Source: Ignavibacteria bacterium | GTDB lineage: Bacteria > Bacteroidota > Ignavibacteria > Kapaibacteriales > UBA4661 | NCBI GenBank assembly: GCA_014654705.1 | Contig: JACVZY010000032.1 | Coordinates: forward strand, 32,433 to 68,309 | Direction of reading: 5' to 3' | DNA length: 35,877 nt | Part shown: positions 22,301 to 30,215 of the stretch, piece by piece | Layout: each line of letters starts with the position of its first letter | Position numbering within the stretch: position 1 is the stretch's first letter | Notes under the pieces: model-generated | The model's database searches: none | Seen by the model: only the letters and a program-made list of their open reading frames with translations | Told to the model about the DNA's origin: nothing | Program-made: the position numbers and the translations under genes

Positions 22301-25134
22301 GTTCCGGTCGCAGGCGAGTTGGTTGTGTTCAGCGACAGAGTGTTTCCGGCATTGACAATGAGCTGTGCGCCGGTCTGGATATTCAAAATTGCTGGCTGAT
22401 TGATGGCAGTGTTGGAAGTGATGGCATAGCCCGTTCCGACGGTCAGTCGTCCGCCGAACTGCGCGGCGCTGGAACCGGTCAAAATTTTCGTCACACCCGG
22501 CACTTGTCCCGTCAGTGCTCCATTGGCAAGGACAATCTCAGGGGTACCTGCCACTGTGGGCTGCCCAACAATCAAACCTGCGCCCGTGAGTGCGGTCGTC
22601 GGTACGGAACTCATACCAAGCGTTAGTTGTGAGGTTGGGCTGAGTGTGAGATTTCCACCAAGATTAAGAACACTTGTAGCGCCCATGCTTAGATTTCCAG
22701 ACAAATTCATCGCGCCTGTGGTGTTTAGTCGTCCCAGATAGCCCGTCGCAAGGCTTGCACCCGGCACCGTGCCGCCGTTCGCACCGGCAGCAAAAGTAAC
22801 GATGCTCGTTGCGGATTGTGCTTGTAAGCGTCCCACGCCACTGAGTGTGTTGGTGGCAGTATTGGTGAAGGTAAGCGTTACGCCTGTATTGACTGTACTT
22901 GTGCCGTTGAGTTGAAGCAGGGTAGAAGTAAGGACGTTATAGTTTGCTGCAAAATTTACTCCATCGCCAAGAATGATTCGCCCGCCAAAATTCGCGGGAG
23001 CCGTGCCGCTCGGAACATTTGCTGCGGGAAAGGTATTGTTGAGCGCGGCATTGCCGAAATTCAGTGTGCCTGTGCCGACAAACGTTCCCGTGCCGCTCAG
23101 TCCGGTGGAAGCCGTAGGATTGAGGTAGAGCGTGTCGGGGGTGTTGACGGTTGTGGTAAAAGTTGCATTACCGTAAATAGAATTGACCCCCATGCGAAGA
23201 CTTCCCGTCAGCGTACGTGCTTGGACGATGTTCAAACGCCCATCGAAAATAGGTGTCCCGAGGTTTGCACCCGGAATATTCGGAGAAGAAGGATTGCCGA
23301 AGGAAAAGGTCGCGCTTAAAGAAATAATTGCCGTATTATCCTGACCATTCATCTGCCCTGTGCCCAAGAGACGACCACTGAGCGTAAGTGTTCGCGTTGC
23401 CGCGACTGTCAGCACAGAGCCGGGATTCAAAAATAGAAATGCTCCGTTATTGATGGTGAAATTTGCATTCAAAATTGATGAACCGAGAACGAAAAGATTT
23501 CCTGCAGCCCATGTTGTTCCTGTTCCCAAGCGTGATTCGGGAAGGATGTTGTTGAACGTACCTGCGCCAACAGATACACGCCCTCCGGGACCGGGAGCGC
23601 CCGTGCTGGGACCTCCCGCCAGAGCAGCGATAAAACTGGCGCCACCCTGAAAAGCCAATGCAACACTTTGGGTACAGTTGAGTGCAAGACTGTCGTTGAC
23701 CGTTAGAACGCCCCCCAAATCGAAAATGGCGTTTGGACCGGCATTCAGAACAGATGTACTTGCCACACCTAAAGAATTGCCTAATTGCAGAGCACCATCC
23801 AGACGAATCCTGCCGTTCCAAGGATTAGAGAACATATTTCCTGAAACGATTCCGCCATTGGCTCCACCGACAAATCGAAGAATTGACGTGTTGTCCGTCG
23901 CAGAAAATTGCCCTGTGCCGGGCAGCGAACCCGCGGCGGTATTATTCATAAAAATCGTTTTACCCGAAGCAATTGTCAGTGTGCCGGTGATATTAAAAAC
24001 GCCGTTGGTATTGTTGAATTGCAGAATCGGTGTTGCCGTGCCGGTGGCAGTCAGGCTACTTGCGGTGTTGAGTGCTCCGGTGATGGGATTGAGAAAGCGG
24101 TCGCCGTCGAGGATACCGTTATTAAAGCCAACACCAAGATTCACAATGACCATATTGATGATATTGATTTTTCCCGTGGCTACACCGATGAGCGAATTTG
24201 CGGCGGTATTGTTCAGGATAATTGTTGTTCCCGCAGCAGGGTTAAGCTGCTGACCAAGATTAAGAATACCCGTCACGCCGAGAGTGAAAGCGCCTGTCAA
24301 AGAAGAAGCCCCTGCGGTGGACGTATTCAGTCTTCCATTAAAAGGATTTGCAAAGCGTGTTCCTTGGAGGGCAGTCGGACCCGTCGCAAGGCTAACGACC
24401 GATGTTCCGTCTGTACCCTGCAGTGCGCCTGCTCCGGGGAATACGGTTGTCATAGCGGCAGTATTATTCACCGTGAGGGTAACGCCGGGGTTCAAGGTGA
24501 GATTTCCCGACAAGCTCATTACGCCTGCTGCACCAATAGTCAAATTTGATGTTAATGTTACTGCTCCTCCGGTTTGGATTCTTCCACCGAAAGGATTTTG
24601 AAACAGAGTACCCGAAAGGGAGGTAATCGACGCACCGAGTTGTACGGTAGAACCCGCAGCGGCAGCTGTAATAACGCCTGAGCCGCTTTGCGTAATGGCA
24701 CCATTGAAGATTATTCTGCTCGTTGCCGTTTGCAGGTTAATCGTTCCGGCAATAGTAGAAGCGCCATTGACCAAGACCGTCGTTCCGGCTGGGATATTGA
24801 GCGTTGCACCGGCATTGAGCGTAAAAGCATTCGTGATGGTCAGTGTGCCCACGCCGAGCGTAACAGGCTGCGTACCGCTCATAGTCAGGGAGGATATAGC
24901 AAATACGGGCGGAGCATCCGCAAAGGTAAGTGCCAATGATGGTGAGAGCGTTACGTCTCCATTATTGGCTGTGAGTCCCGGATAGCCCGTAGCGCCGCCG
25001 CCCTGCGTCCATGTACCGTTCACAGCAGAGTTTTGCCATGTTGTGCCGGTGTTATAGGTGTATGTCTGTGCATGGCTGTTTGCAAGAGCAATTGCAAAAA
25101 ATACGAAAAGGAAGGTAGTAAACTGTTTCAACAT
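19393..25134 (-). CDS. Giant T9SS-exported repeat protein with IPT/TIG domains
   Basis: 1,913 residues from the ATG at 25134; the longer frame begins with TTG at 25200 and would place 22 residues before the signal peptide. The signal peptide is MLKQFTTFLFVFFAIA...HAQ. Residues about 30-1190 hold at least twelve diverged units of 60-95 residues built on GRLNTTGAMNLSGNLSMG-like segments followed by LTL...NNT and a (F)NGG..PG..F segment, probably a beta-solenoid. Residues about 1200-1350 include FFPIGNSATNYTPLTI, a module often found before sorting domains. Five IPT/TIG-like immunoglobulin domains follow (about 1355-1815, starts like PTLTALAPTTTASG). The last 88 residues (LPGFSIYPSPVHD...LPSGAYIVEIKDG...KIMKF) are a type A T9SS sorting domain. 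It is probably a cell-surface or released adhesin or matrix protein. Composition is rich in Thr, Ser, Asn, Gly and Ala. The T9SS machinery is not in the window. Confidence 0.92.
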   Translation of the reverse strand: MLKQFTTFLFVFFAIALANSHAQTYTYNTGTTWQNSAVNGTWTQGGGATGYPGLTANNGDVTLSPSLALTFADAPPVFAISSLTMSGTQPVTLGVGTLTITNAFTLNAGATLNIPAGTTVLVNGASTIAGTINLQTATSRIIFNGAITQSGSGVITAAAAGSTVQLGASITSLSGTLFQNPFGGRIQTGGAVTLTSNLTIGAAGVMSLSGNLTLNPGVTLTVNNTAAMTTVFPGAGALQGTDGTSVVSLATGPTALQGTRFANPFNGRLNTSTAGASSLTGAFTLGVTGILNLGQQLNPAAGTTIILNNTAANSLIGVATGKINIINMVIVNLGVGFNNGILDGDRFLNPITGALNTASSLTATGTATPILQFNNTNGVFNITGTLTIASGKTIFMNNTAAGSLPGTGQFSATDNTSILRFVGGANGGIVSGNMFSNPWNGRIRLDGALQLGNSLGVASTSVLNAGPNAIFDLGGVLTVNDSLALNCTQSVALAFQGGASFIAALAGGPSTGAPGPGGRVSVGAGTFNNILPESRLGTGTTWAAGNLFVLGSSILNANFTINNGAFLFLNPGSVLTVAATRTLTLSGRLLGTGQMNGQDNTAIISLSATFSFGNPSSPNIPGANLGTPIFDGRLNIVQARTLTGSLRMGVNSIYGNATFTTTVNTPDTLYLNPTASTGLSGTGTFVGTGTLNFGNAALNNTFPAANVPSGTAPANFGGRIILGDGVNFAANYNVLTSTLLQLNGTSTVNTGVTLTFTNTATNTLSGVGRLQAQSATSIVTFAAGANGGTVPGASLATGYLGRLNTTGAMNLSGNLSMGATSVLNLGGNLTLSPTSQLTLGMSSVPTTALTGAGLIVGQPTVAGTPEIVLANGALTGQVPGVTKILTGSSAAQFGGRLTVGTGYAITSNTAINQPAILNIQTGAQLIVNAGNTLSLNTTNSPATGTGTGTIQGQNNTAIVSLGNGFNGGVVPGALFASPYAGQIVIPAGGLTQSGTLTMGATSILQMNGNLTVNPSSTLTLNGGVNSLLSSGGVLNGTNTQSVIALGASFNGGTIPVDRFASTFNGALTTAAAMTLSRTMTFGSASSLALGGDLTIPANTNLYLGMTGANTLTGTGRVIAAAATSQASLAPGFNNSLLPGATFTTFGGILAMNSSLTLNGSMALGATGALDIGGGQNTLTLGSASLSVATAIRGTTSTAFVVTNGSGGLTINNSALSSVFFPIGNSATNYTPLTISNASTPDIFTVRAQPGITNSLASYPNYVNIEWIISQSGSGNRNLTLVPQWAASNQRGINFRTNAVGAALFINNQYVETATAASVAVPGGGYFSTRATFNATYNNTPLVVFSKIVVPIAEVVQPTVSSTTPLSVPVSNDDFSLTFFGTNLGLIRTITAQNTTNNGSVFGTIVGTQSNGLLTVNFPGIIRGISGTIRVTLAGTTSTGTTTSQITVTPITAPTLTALAPTTTASGRAFTLTLTGTGFLKQAQMTINSNLVRVMSATNATTAALEVPASFNNTSATLRVRLTNTDGQFAELPFTIQQAARPSITAISPRAVFAGTNGVTITIDGSGFFGSGFVKAFFGSNQIEVNAVSSTRITITVPANLLTMTGFPSILISNSDAESIGYVFSILPRVPPGPTPVITSYSPTTTTASSRAYSVVVNGSNFSRDALVTVRGVLLTPSILDSNRFAVEVPGGLNLSPASLDVVLQNPDLQTTSATVVVGTALPTPVLSTFAPSITSAGTNPGRPFTITISGANFTTGASVLFNGQPLEIVSQNSTTIRAIVPTNSLQQPLLSPTGLNLIIVVNSDGQATPSAIFVVSPAGAVLDNTLPGFSIYPSPVHDAMTIKGSFERATNVEISVTNVRGEHVMQWSERQVSGQFHRQIDMSSLPSGAYIVEIKDGTERNSQRRMVQKIMKF

Positions 25135-25532
25135 ACTGCTGCCCCAAATTGAATTGATACGATAAATGTAGTTCACGGTAATATGCTTGCCGTCAAGCAA
25201 TCGAAAGGTGCGTGATGTAGCTATTCACAAATGACAGAGAAACGCGAGGGTTGAATCAGAGAGAGGGTAGATTCAAGATACGGTAAAGTAGGAATTTATC
25301 AAGCAAATTTATACTGACAAAAAAGGAGTGGTGCTTTGTCTGAGAGATTTTTAGTCTATGAGGAGTGCGGAAATGAAAGTTCCGACGTTTCGCCAGAGAT
25401 ACACGCTGGAATTACAATTCCGCACCGCATAATCCTGTGTTTGTAGTTATCATAAGTATCGAAACAGTGTTGCAGTACAATGGAACTTAACGGGTCTATA
25501 TTATCCAGAGGTGTACCGTGTTCAAACGGATC
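25135..25532. other. Intergenic region upstream of the T9SS protein gene
   Basis: These 398 bases contain no gene that I can support. A short inverted repeat GGAATT-AC-AATTCC is near 25411-25424. No clear terminator follows the histidine kinase gene that ends at 25533 on the minus strand. The T9SS gene promoter must lie here; see the candidate at 25293-25320. Confidence 0.45.
25293..25320 (-). promoter_or_regulatory. Candidate promoter for the T9SS protein gene
   Basis: On the minus strand TTGTCA (25315-25320) and TAAATT (25293-25298) are separated by 16 bases, resembling a -35/-10 pair about 160 bases before the ATG at 25134. The Bacteroidota-type element TAnnTTTG also occurs as TAAATTTG within the spacer, but with no well placed -33 TTTG. 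This is weak evidence from pattern only. Confidence 0.25.
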
Positions 25533-27896
25533 TCATGGTCTGTTAAAGTGTGGCAGCATAATTGTAACGGTGGTCTCTTTATTCGGGATGCTTTGAATAT
25601 CCATCGTACCCCCATGGAGTTCCACGCAGTGCTGTGCGACAAAGAGTCCCATGCCAATACCTGGCAAATTCTCCGCATTTTTTCCACGAAAGAATGGTTC
25701 AGCGACAGATGTAAGATCCTCTGCAAGAATACCGATACCGGTGTCGTGGATAGTAATACAGACGTTGCCATGCAGCATACCCGTCCACACGTAAACTACG
25801 GAGGCTTCATTGGAATAATTGATGGCATTGGTAAGAATATTCCGCAGAATAATGTGAACAAGGTACTTGTCGATCACGACCGATAAATGCTCACTAGATG
25901 AGGAAAATTCTATGCTGCGGGTATTGCGGTGATAACGGCGCAGCGTATCTATTTCTTGCCGACAAATTTCAATAATATCATTTGGGGCAAAGTTCGTTTT
26001 GAGAGTTTGCGTTTCCACCTTCATTGTTACCAGCATATTGTCCAGCAGGGTTTCAATTTCGCGGACAGAAGCGTTAATTTCTCTAGTGTGGTAGAGAAAT
26101 TCTGCAGGCGTGAGGCTATCCAAATAGCGCTCCACGATATCGGCAGACATTTTTACCCCAGCCAGTGGGGTGCGAAGTTCGTGAGAGATGACTTTTTGAA
26201 ATCGCATCTTGAATTCTTGCAAATCTTTTGCTTCGGCGAGTGTTTTCAGAAGAAGTTCCTGCGCCGTGATTTCAGTTGTAATATTGGAAGCAATGACCAC
26301 AATCGTTTCCAAGCGATTCTGAGCGTCAAATTCCGGTACTGCCTGAAGTGCGAAAGTAAGTTTTCCTTGTGCTGTATCAAAACTAGCGCGGGTGTGTGCT
26401 TCGGTTCCCGAATCAATGACCCGATCTAATAGTTGGTTCACTCTCTCCATATCGGAGTTTGATTCCATCATAGTCTCAATGGGAAGCCCCACAAAGCTGG
26501 AACGAGAGACGTTAAATACCGATTCTGCTATTCGATTGACAAACACGCATACCTTCTGAGGATTGAAGCGGGTAACGATATCCGCCGAGTTCTCAATGAA
26601 AATATCTGCCTCGCGGCGCTTACGACGAAGCTCTTCTCGCATACGCCGAATTTCGGAAACATCATGGACAATCAGGGAAAAGCCGATGTGCCGCCCCGAG
26701 TAGTCGTACAACGTTGTCAGAGTATTTTCGGTATAAAAAATTCGTCCCGATGAGGAAATACGGCGGCTCTCGTAGTAGAGTTCTCCCGTATTGAGGGCAG
26801 GTGTTAAGAAACTACCCGTAAAGCCACCAATTCTGCCGGACTCATCCGAGATTGGTTCTAATATCCCCACGTGTCTGCCAATCATCGCATCGGCATCGTA
26901 CTCGAAGATGCGCTCTGCTCCGTGGTTCCACGATGTAATGGTGCCATAATTATCCAGCTGCACGAAAGCGTATTGCTGTACATTTTCAATAATGAGCCGT
27001 GCAATACGTTCGCTTTCAATCAATCGCCGCTGAACGGCTTTCTGTTCTGTTCTATCAATACAAACAAAGACGTATTCCTCTATATCTTCATCCTCTTTGC
27101 GCTGCCCAATAACAATGACCGATGCAGGAAAGGATTTGCCTGCGAACGTTCTCATCATACACTCACCTCTCCAGATATCATTGGCACGAACAGTGGGGAG
27201 GATAACGTCAGCAAGAATATTCGGGTCATCAAAAAAGTCGGATGGGGTAAATGTACGGTCTTGTATGTCTTGAATTTCTAAACTTTGCAAAGCATTGGGA
27301 TTAAAGAAATAAATTGACGATGTATTAGCAAGCATCAAAATACCCGGAGCGTTTTCGAGCATGAGCGCCAGCCGCTGCTGGTGTTTGCTGACAGCATTCT
27401 CTACGGTAATATCCTGCATAATAGAAAGAATAAACGTTATCTCGCCGCGTTCATCGGGCAGGGGAATCAGGCGGCGGCGATAGGTTTTTACATTTCCTGT
27501 GGGACTTGAAAACGTTATGGAGAACGTCTGCTCACATTTTGCTGCCAATACAGCTGAATAGGACTCGACAAGTTCCTGCGCCTGCGCCGAGGGTAAGCAC
27601 TCCATCGGTGTTTTTTGTAAAAAAACTTCCGACTGAAAACCCAATTCTTGGAAGTCTTTCTGTGCTGCTTGATTTAGATAATGAAACGTGAATTGTCCGT
27701 TGTCATAGCGAATGAGCTTCACGGCATCACTGACGTACTGCAATGCCTGAGCAAGAAGCATAGCGGTATCAGGCGACAAAGCTGATGCAATGCCACTCCC
27801 ATCATTTGGGGCAGATGTTCCATTGGCATTGGGAGCCGCCGCTTCCAATGACAGCGCCGGAACAGAATGCGATAGAGGCTTCGGTGAATAACTCAT
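25533..27896 (-). CDS. Sensor histidine kinase with four PAS domains
   Basis: 787 residues, soluble. A disordered Ala/Pro/Asn-rich start (1-40) precedes four PAS/PAC regions at about 45-165 (end SIMQDITVEN), 170-285 (FVCIDRTEQK), 295-415 (LIVHDVSEIRR) and 425-545 (VIASNITTEI). The HisKA domain has His572 in KVISHELRTPLAG. The HATPase_c domain shows N box RNILTNAINYS, G1 HDTGIG, an F-box EPFFRG and G2 GIGMGLFVA. It likely forms the last gene of the signalling block and may act on one of the stand-alone receivers at 28059-28436 or 29700-30116. The 162-bp gap upstream is the largest in the block, so it could have its own promoter. The sensed signal is unknown. Confidence 0.92.
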   Translation of the reverse strand: MSYSPKPLSHSVPALSLEAAAPNANGTSAPNDGSGIASALSPDTAMLLAQALQYVSDAVKLIRYDNGQFTFHYLNQAAQKDFQELGFQSEVFLQKTPMECLPSAQAQELVESYSAVLAAKCEQTFSITFSSPTGNVKTYRRRLIPLPDERGEITFILSIMQDITVENAVSKHQQRLALMLENAPGILMLANTSSIYFFNPNALQSLEIQDIQDRTFTPSDFFDDPNILADVILPTVRANDIWRGECMMRTFAGKSFPASVIVIGQRKEDEDIEEYVFVCIDRTEQKAVQRRLIESERIARLIIENVQQYAFVQLDNYGTITSWNHGAERIFEYDADAMIGRHVGILEPISDESGRIGGFTGSFLTPALNTGELYYESRRISSSGRIFYTENTLTTLYDYSGRHIGFSLIVHDVSEIRRMREELRRKRREADIFIENSADIVTRFNPQKVCVFVNRIAESVFNVSRSSFVGLPIETMMESNSDMERVNQLLDRVIDSGTEAHTRASFDTAQGKLTFALQAVPEFDAQNRLETIVVIASNITTEITAQELLLKTLAEAKDLQEFKMRFQKVISHELRTPLAGVKMSADIVERYLDSLTPAEFLYHTREINASVREIETLLDNMLVTMKVETQTLKTNFAPNDIIEICRQEIDTLRRYHRNTRSIEFSSSSEHLSVVIDKYLVHIILRNILTNAINYSNEASVVYVWTGMLHGNVCITIHDTGIGILAEDLTSVAEPFFRGKNAENLPGIGMGLFVAQHCVELHGGTMDIQSIPNKETTVTIMLPHFNRP

Positions 27897-27971
27897 CGTG
27901 TTTTCCCTGATGAAGCCAAACTCAAAATACCATCAAGTATGGCTTGAATGTAATCGGTATTCAATCTCAAT

Positions 27972-28028
27972 AATAATAGCGTGAGAAATCGAACATAGCG
28001 TCGTAGTGCAAGAAATCAATAATAGCGT
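27972..28028. repeat. Direct repeat AATAATAGCGT in an intergenic gap
   Basis: AATAATAGCGT occurs at 27972-27982 and 28018-28028, 46 bases apart, in the 162-bp gap between the single-domain receiver and the PAS kinase. An imperfect inverted repeat AAGCCA...TGGCTT lies nearby at about 27915-27947. Possible regulatory sites, but unproven. Confidence 0.3.
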
Positions 28029-28058
28029 AGATAACCGAAGCGTTTGAACCGGTGGAAT

Positions 28059-28436
28059 TCACTTCAACATATATCGCTTCACGGCAGGAATTAAATCATT
28101 GCCGATAGAAGATTTTTTTATCCAATCTACGGCTCCGAGTTGCTTTGCTTTGGCGGAAATCTCCGGTTTGATTTGTGCGCTCACCATCAGAATTGGTAAT
28201 TGTTTGTGCGTGGGCGAACTTTTGAGCGTTTGAATAATATCAATGCCATTCATACCTTCCATATCGTAATCGCTGATAATAAGGCGGGGCAGAGTCTTGG
28301 TGGCAAAAAGTTCCGCAATAAATTGCCGAGGGTTATTAAACGCTTTGACGGTATAGTTTTCGTTTTCGAGCATACGAACAATACCGGTTCGTACTAATTC
28401 ATTGTCGTCAACAATAAAAACATCTGTGCTGTTCAT
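28059..28436 (-). CDS. Single-domain response regulator (receiver only)
   Basis: 125 residues, one CheY-like receiver. Acidic residues in VFIVDDNELVR, phospho-acceptor Asp56 in LIISDYDMEGMNG, Ser in ILMVSAQ (usual T/S position) and Lys in VDWIKKSS are all present, so phosphotransfer should work. No output domain follows. It may act like CheY on a motor or protein partner, or as a phosphate shuttle between the receiver-kinase upstream (61-bp gap) and the PAS kinase downstream (162-bp gap). No CheY-specific motor-binding signature could be confirmed. Confidence 0.92.
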   Translation of the reverse strand: MNSTDVFIVDDNELVRTGIVRMLENENYTVKAFNNPRQFIAELFATKTLPRLIISDYDMEGMNGIDIIQTLKSSPTHKQLPILMVSAQIKPEISAKAKQLGAVDWIKKSSIGNDLIPAVKRYMLK

Positions 28437-28497
28437 AATAAATCCTGAAAATAAGAAAAAAATGATTGTAAAAATCGGATATTATAGTCTTTTATGG

Positions 28498-29622
28498 TTA
28501 TGATATTGCAAGGTGAAATTCTAAACAGACAGTCGTAGTATGTCCAAGTTCGCTTTTTATTGTCATTGTACCATCATAGAGTTTCAAAATGTTATAGACC
28601 AACACCAAACCCATACCCACGCCTTGCTGTTCAAATTTTCTGCGGTCAAACTGCTTAAAGACTGTCGGGTATTCTTTGAGCGTTTCGATTTGCTCTTGGC
28701 TGATACCCCGACCGTAATCGGTGATGCTGATGAGCAATGTCGAGCCAGTATTTTTCGACACAATTTCTATCGGCGTGTCCTTCGGAGAAAACTGGAATGC
28801 GTTTTCTAAGACTTCGGTGAGTGCTTTGTGAAAATGCGCCGCGCTGCAATGAATCGTTGCATCTTCCAGCGTCAGGCGCAATAATGGCATGCGATTATGT
28901 TTATTCGCCACAGAAGTCGCAATGTCTTCGATGTATTCCCGCACGTTGCTCATACGCGATTGTTCGCGCACAATGTTTGGTTCTTCCTCGTTCGCTTGGT
29001 CTTCCAAGAGAAGTTGTAATTGTACATACAGCAAAAAATTTTCCGCAATTCGAGCCAAACGAGTAGCGGAATCCTCAATGCAATTATGCAATTCTTCTAT
29101 GTCCTCGCGTGCCAAACTATCAAGACTATTGCGCAAAAAGCTGGAAGCACCCATAATACCGGAAACAGGAGTGCGCAGTTCATGGGGTAAGATTGATGCC
29201 AGATGTGTCTGAAGGTGATTCAGATTCGCTATCCATTTTTTTTTTTGTTTTTCGGCGCGTTCCAAGCGAACATGAATCGTAGCAAGCAAATCGTTAATGT
29301 TGACCGGCTTGGTGAGATAGTCATCTGCACCAAAAAGCATACCGCTTCGCTGCTCTTCCGGAGCCGTTTTTGCCGTGAGAAAAATTACGGGCAGCGATAG
29401 TGTTTCCGGAGTTTCTCGCAAATGCTTCACAAGGTCATAACCGTCCATGTCGGGCATCATAATGTCCGACACAACAAGGTCAGGCGGCGCTTTGGCAATC
29501 AATTCCAATGCCTCCGTACCGTTGATTGCACCGACAGCATCAAACCCTTCTTTATTCAATACAAAAAGGAGATTAGAACGCAAGCGCTCATTGTCTTCTA
29601 CTAAAAGTATGTGTTTTTTCAT
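28498..29622 (-). CDS. Receiver-histidine kinase (REC-HisKA-HATPase)
   Basis: 374 residues with the receiver first, the reverse of usual hybrid kinases. The receiver (1-120) has LLVEDNERL, Asp53 in VVSDIMMPDMDGYD, FLTAKT and Lys105 in DDYLTKPV. A short coiled linker with KQKKKW leads to HisKA with His147 in ILPHELRTPVSG, and HATPase_c with N box TEVLENAFQFSP, G1 TDYGRGIS and G2 GVGMGLVLVY. Such proteins are typically controlled by phosphorylation from another kinase, here possibly CheA of the same block. The gene lies between two receivers (61 and 77 bp away). No membrane helix. Confidence 0.93.
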   Translation of the reverse strand: MKKHILLVEDNERLRSNLLFVLNKEGFDAVGAINGTEALELIAKAPPDLVVSDIMMPDMDGYDLVKHLRETPETLSLPVIFLTAKTAPEEQRSGMLFGADDYLTKPVNINDLLATIHVRLERAEKQKKKWIANLNHLQTHLASILPHELRTPVSGIMGASSFLRNSLDSLAREDIEELHNCIEDSATRLARIAENFLLYVQLQLLLEDQANEEEPNIVREQSRMSNVREYIEDIATSVANKHNRMPLLRLTLEDATIHCSAAHFHKALTEVLENAFQFSPKDTPIEIVSKNTGSTLLISITDYGRGISQEQIETLKEYPTVFKQFDRRKFEQQGVGMGLVLVYNILKLYDGTMTIKSELGHTTTVCLEFHLAIS

Positions 29623-29699
29623 AATGCGTAGCTCCGCCTTGGCGCGGTCTTGTGTTCGTTAGTAGAGCAGTGGTGATATTGGACTATTGGGACTGCATA

Positions 29700-30116
29700 T
29701 TACGACGGTTGAAACTCTCGTTGCTTGTAAATGCCCAACTTATTAAGAACATCGTTGAGTTCATCGGTGGTATAGGGCTTGGTTAAATAGCCTTCACAGT
29801 TTTCTCGAAATGCTTGGATAATATTTTTCGAGGAATTAAGTGCCGTTACCATAATTACTTTCGCTCCTTTCAAGCCATCACGCTTCCATTTCGCCTCAAT
29901 ATGGCGAATGTACTCCAACACTTCATACCCGCTCATTCCGGGCAGCATTACGTCCAGAAGCGCAACATCGAACGGCTCGTTGCTGGTCATTGCTTCGTCA
30001 AAGACGCGCACGGCATCCGCACCGTTGTCGGTGGCATAACATTCGCCATACATCATCATGTTGCGCGTCAGCAAATCGAGGAGATGGCGATCGTCTTCAA
30101 GAATCAGGATTTTCAT
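29700..30116 (-). CDS. Single-domain response regulator with extended receiver
   Basis: 138 residues from the ATG at 30116 (a TTG at 30128 is also in frame). Receiver motifs are ILILEDDRHLLDLL, Asp55 in VALLDVMLPGMSGYE, VTALNSS and Lys in EGYLTKPYTTDELN. The stretch RHIEAKWKRDGLKGAK before beta-strand 4 is a few residues longer than in CheY. There is no output domain. It directly follows the chemoreceptor gene after 99 bp containing a large hairpin, so it is the most likely CheY-type target of CheA in this block; this is inferred from position. Confidence 0.9.
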   Translation of the reverse strand: MKILILEDDRHLLDLLTRNMMMYGECYATDNGADAVRVFDEAMTSNEPFDVALLDVMLPGMSGYEVLEYIRHIEAKWKRDGLKGAKVIMVTALNSSKNIIQAFRENCEGYLTKPYTTDELNDVLNKLGIYKQREFQPS

Positions 30117-30157
30117 GTGATTATGCAAATATGGATGATGTAAAAAGACAACTATGG

Positions 30158-30203
30158 GATAGGCAGCGAGGGGTGAAGGGGTTTCACCCCTCCGTCGCCT
30201 ATC
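30158..30203. other. Large GC-rich hairpin between chemoreceptor and receiver genes
   Basis: An imperfect inverted repeat: GATAGGC (30158-30164) pairs with GCCTATC (30197-30203) and GAGGGGTGAA (30168-30177) pairs with TTCACCCCTC (30183-30192). A small internal loop (AGC versus CGTC) separates the two stems and the terminal loop is five bases. On the minus strand there is no immediate T-run, so a read-through attenuator, an mRNA-stabilising hairpin or a dispersed REP-like element are options. Confidence 0.6.
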
Positions 30204-30215
30204 ACAACATCTACA

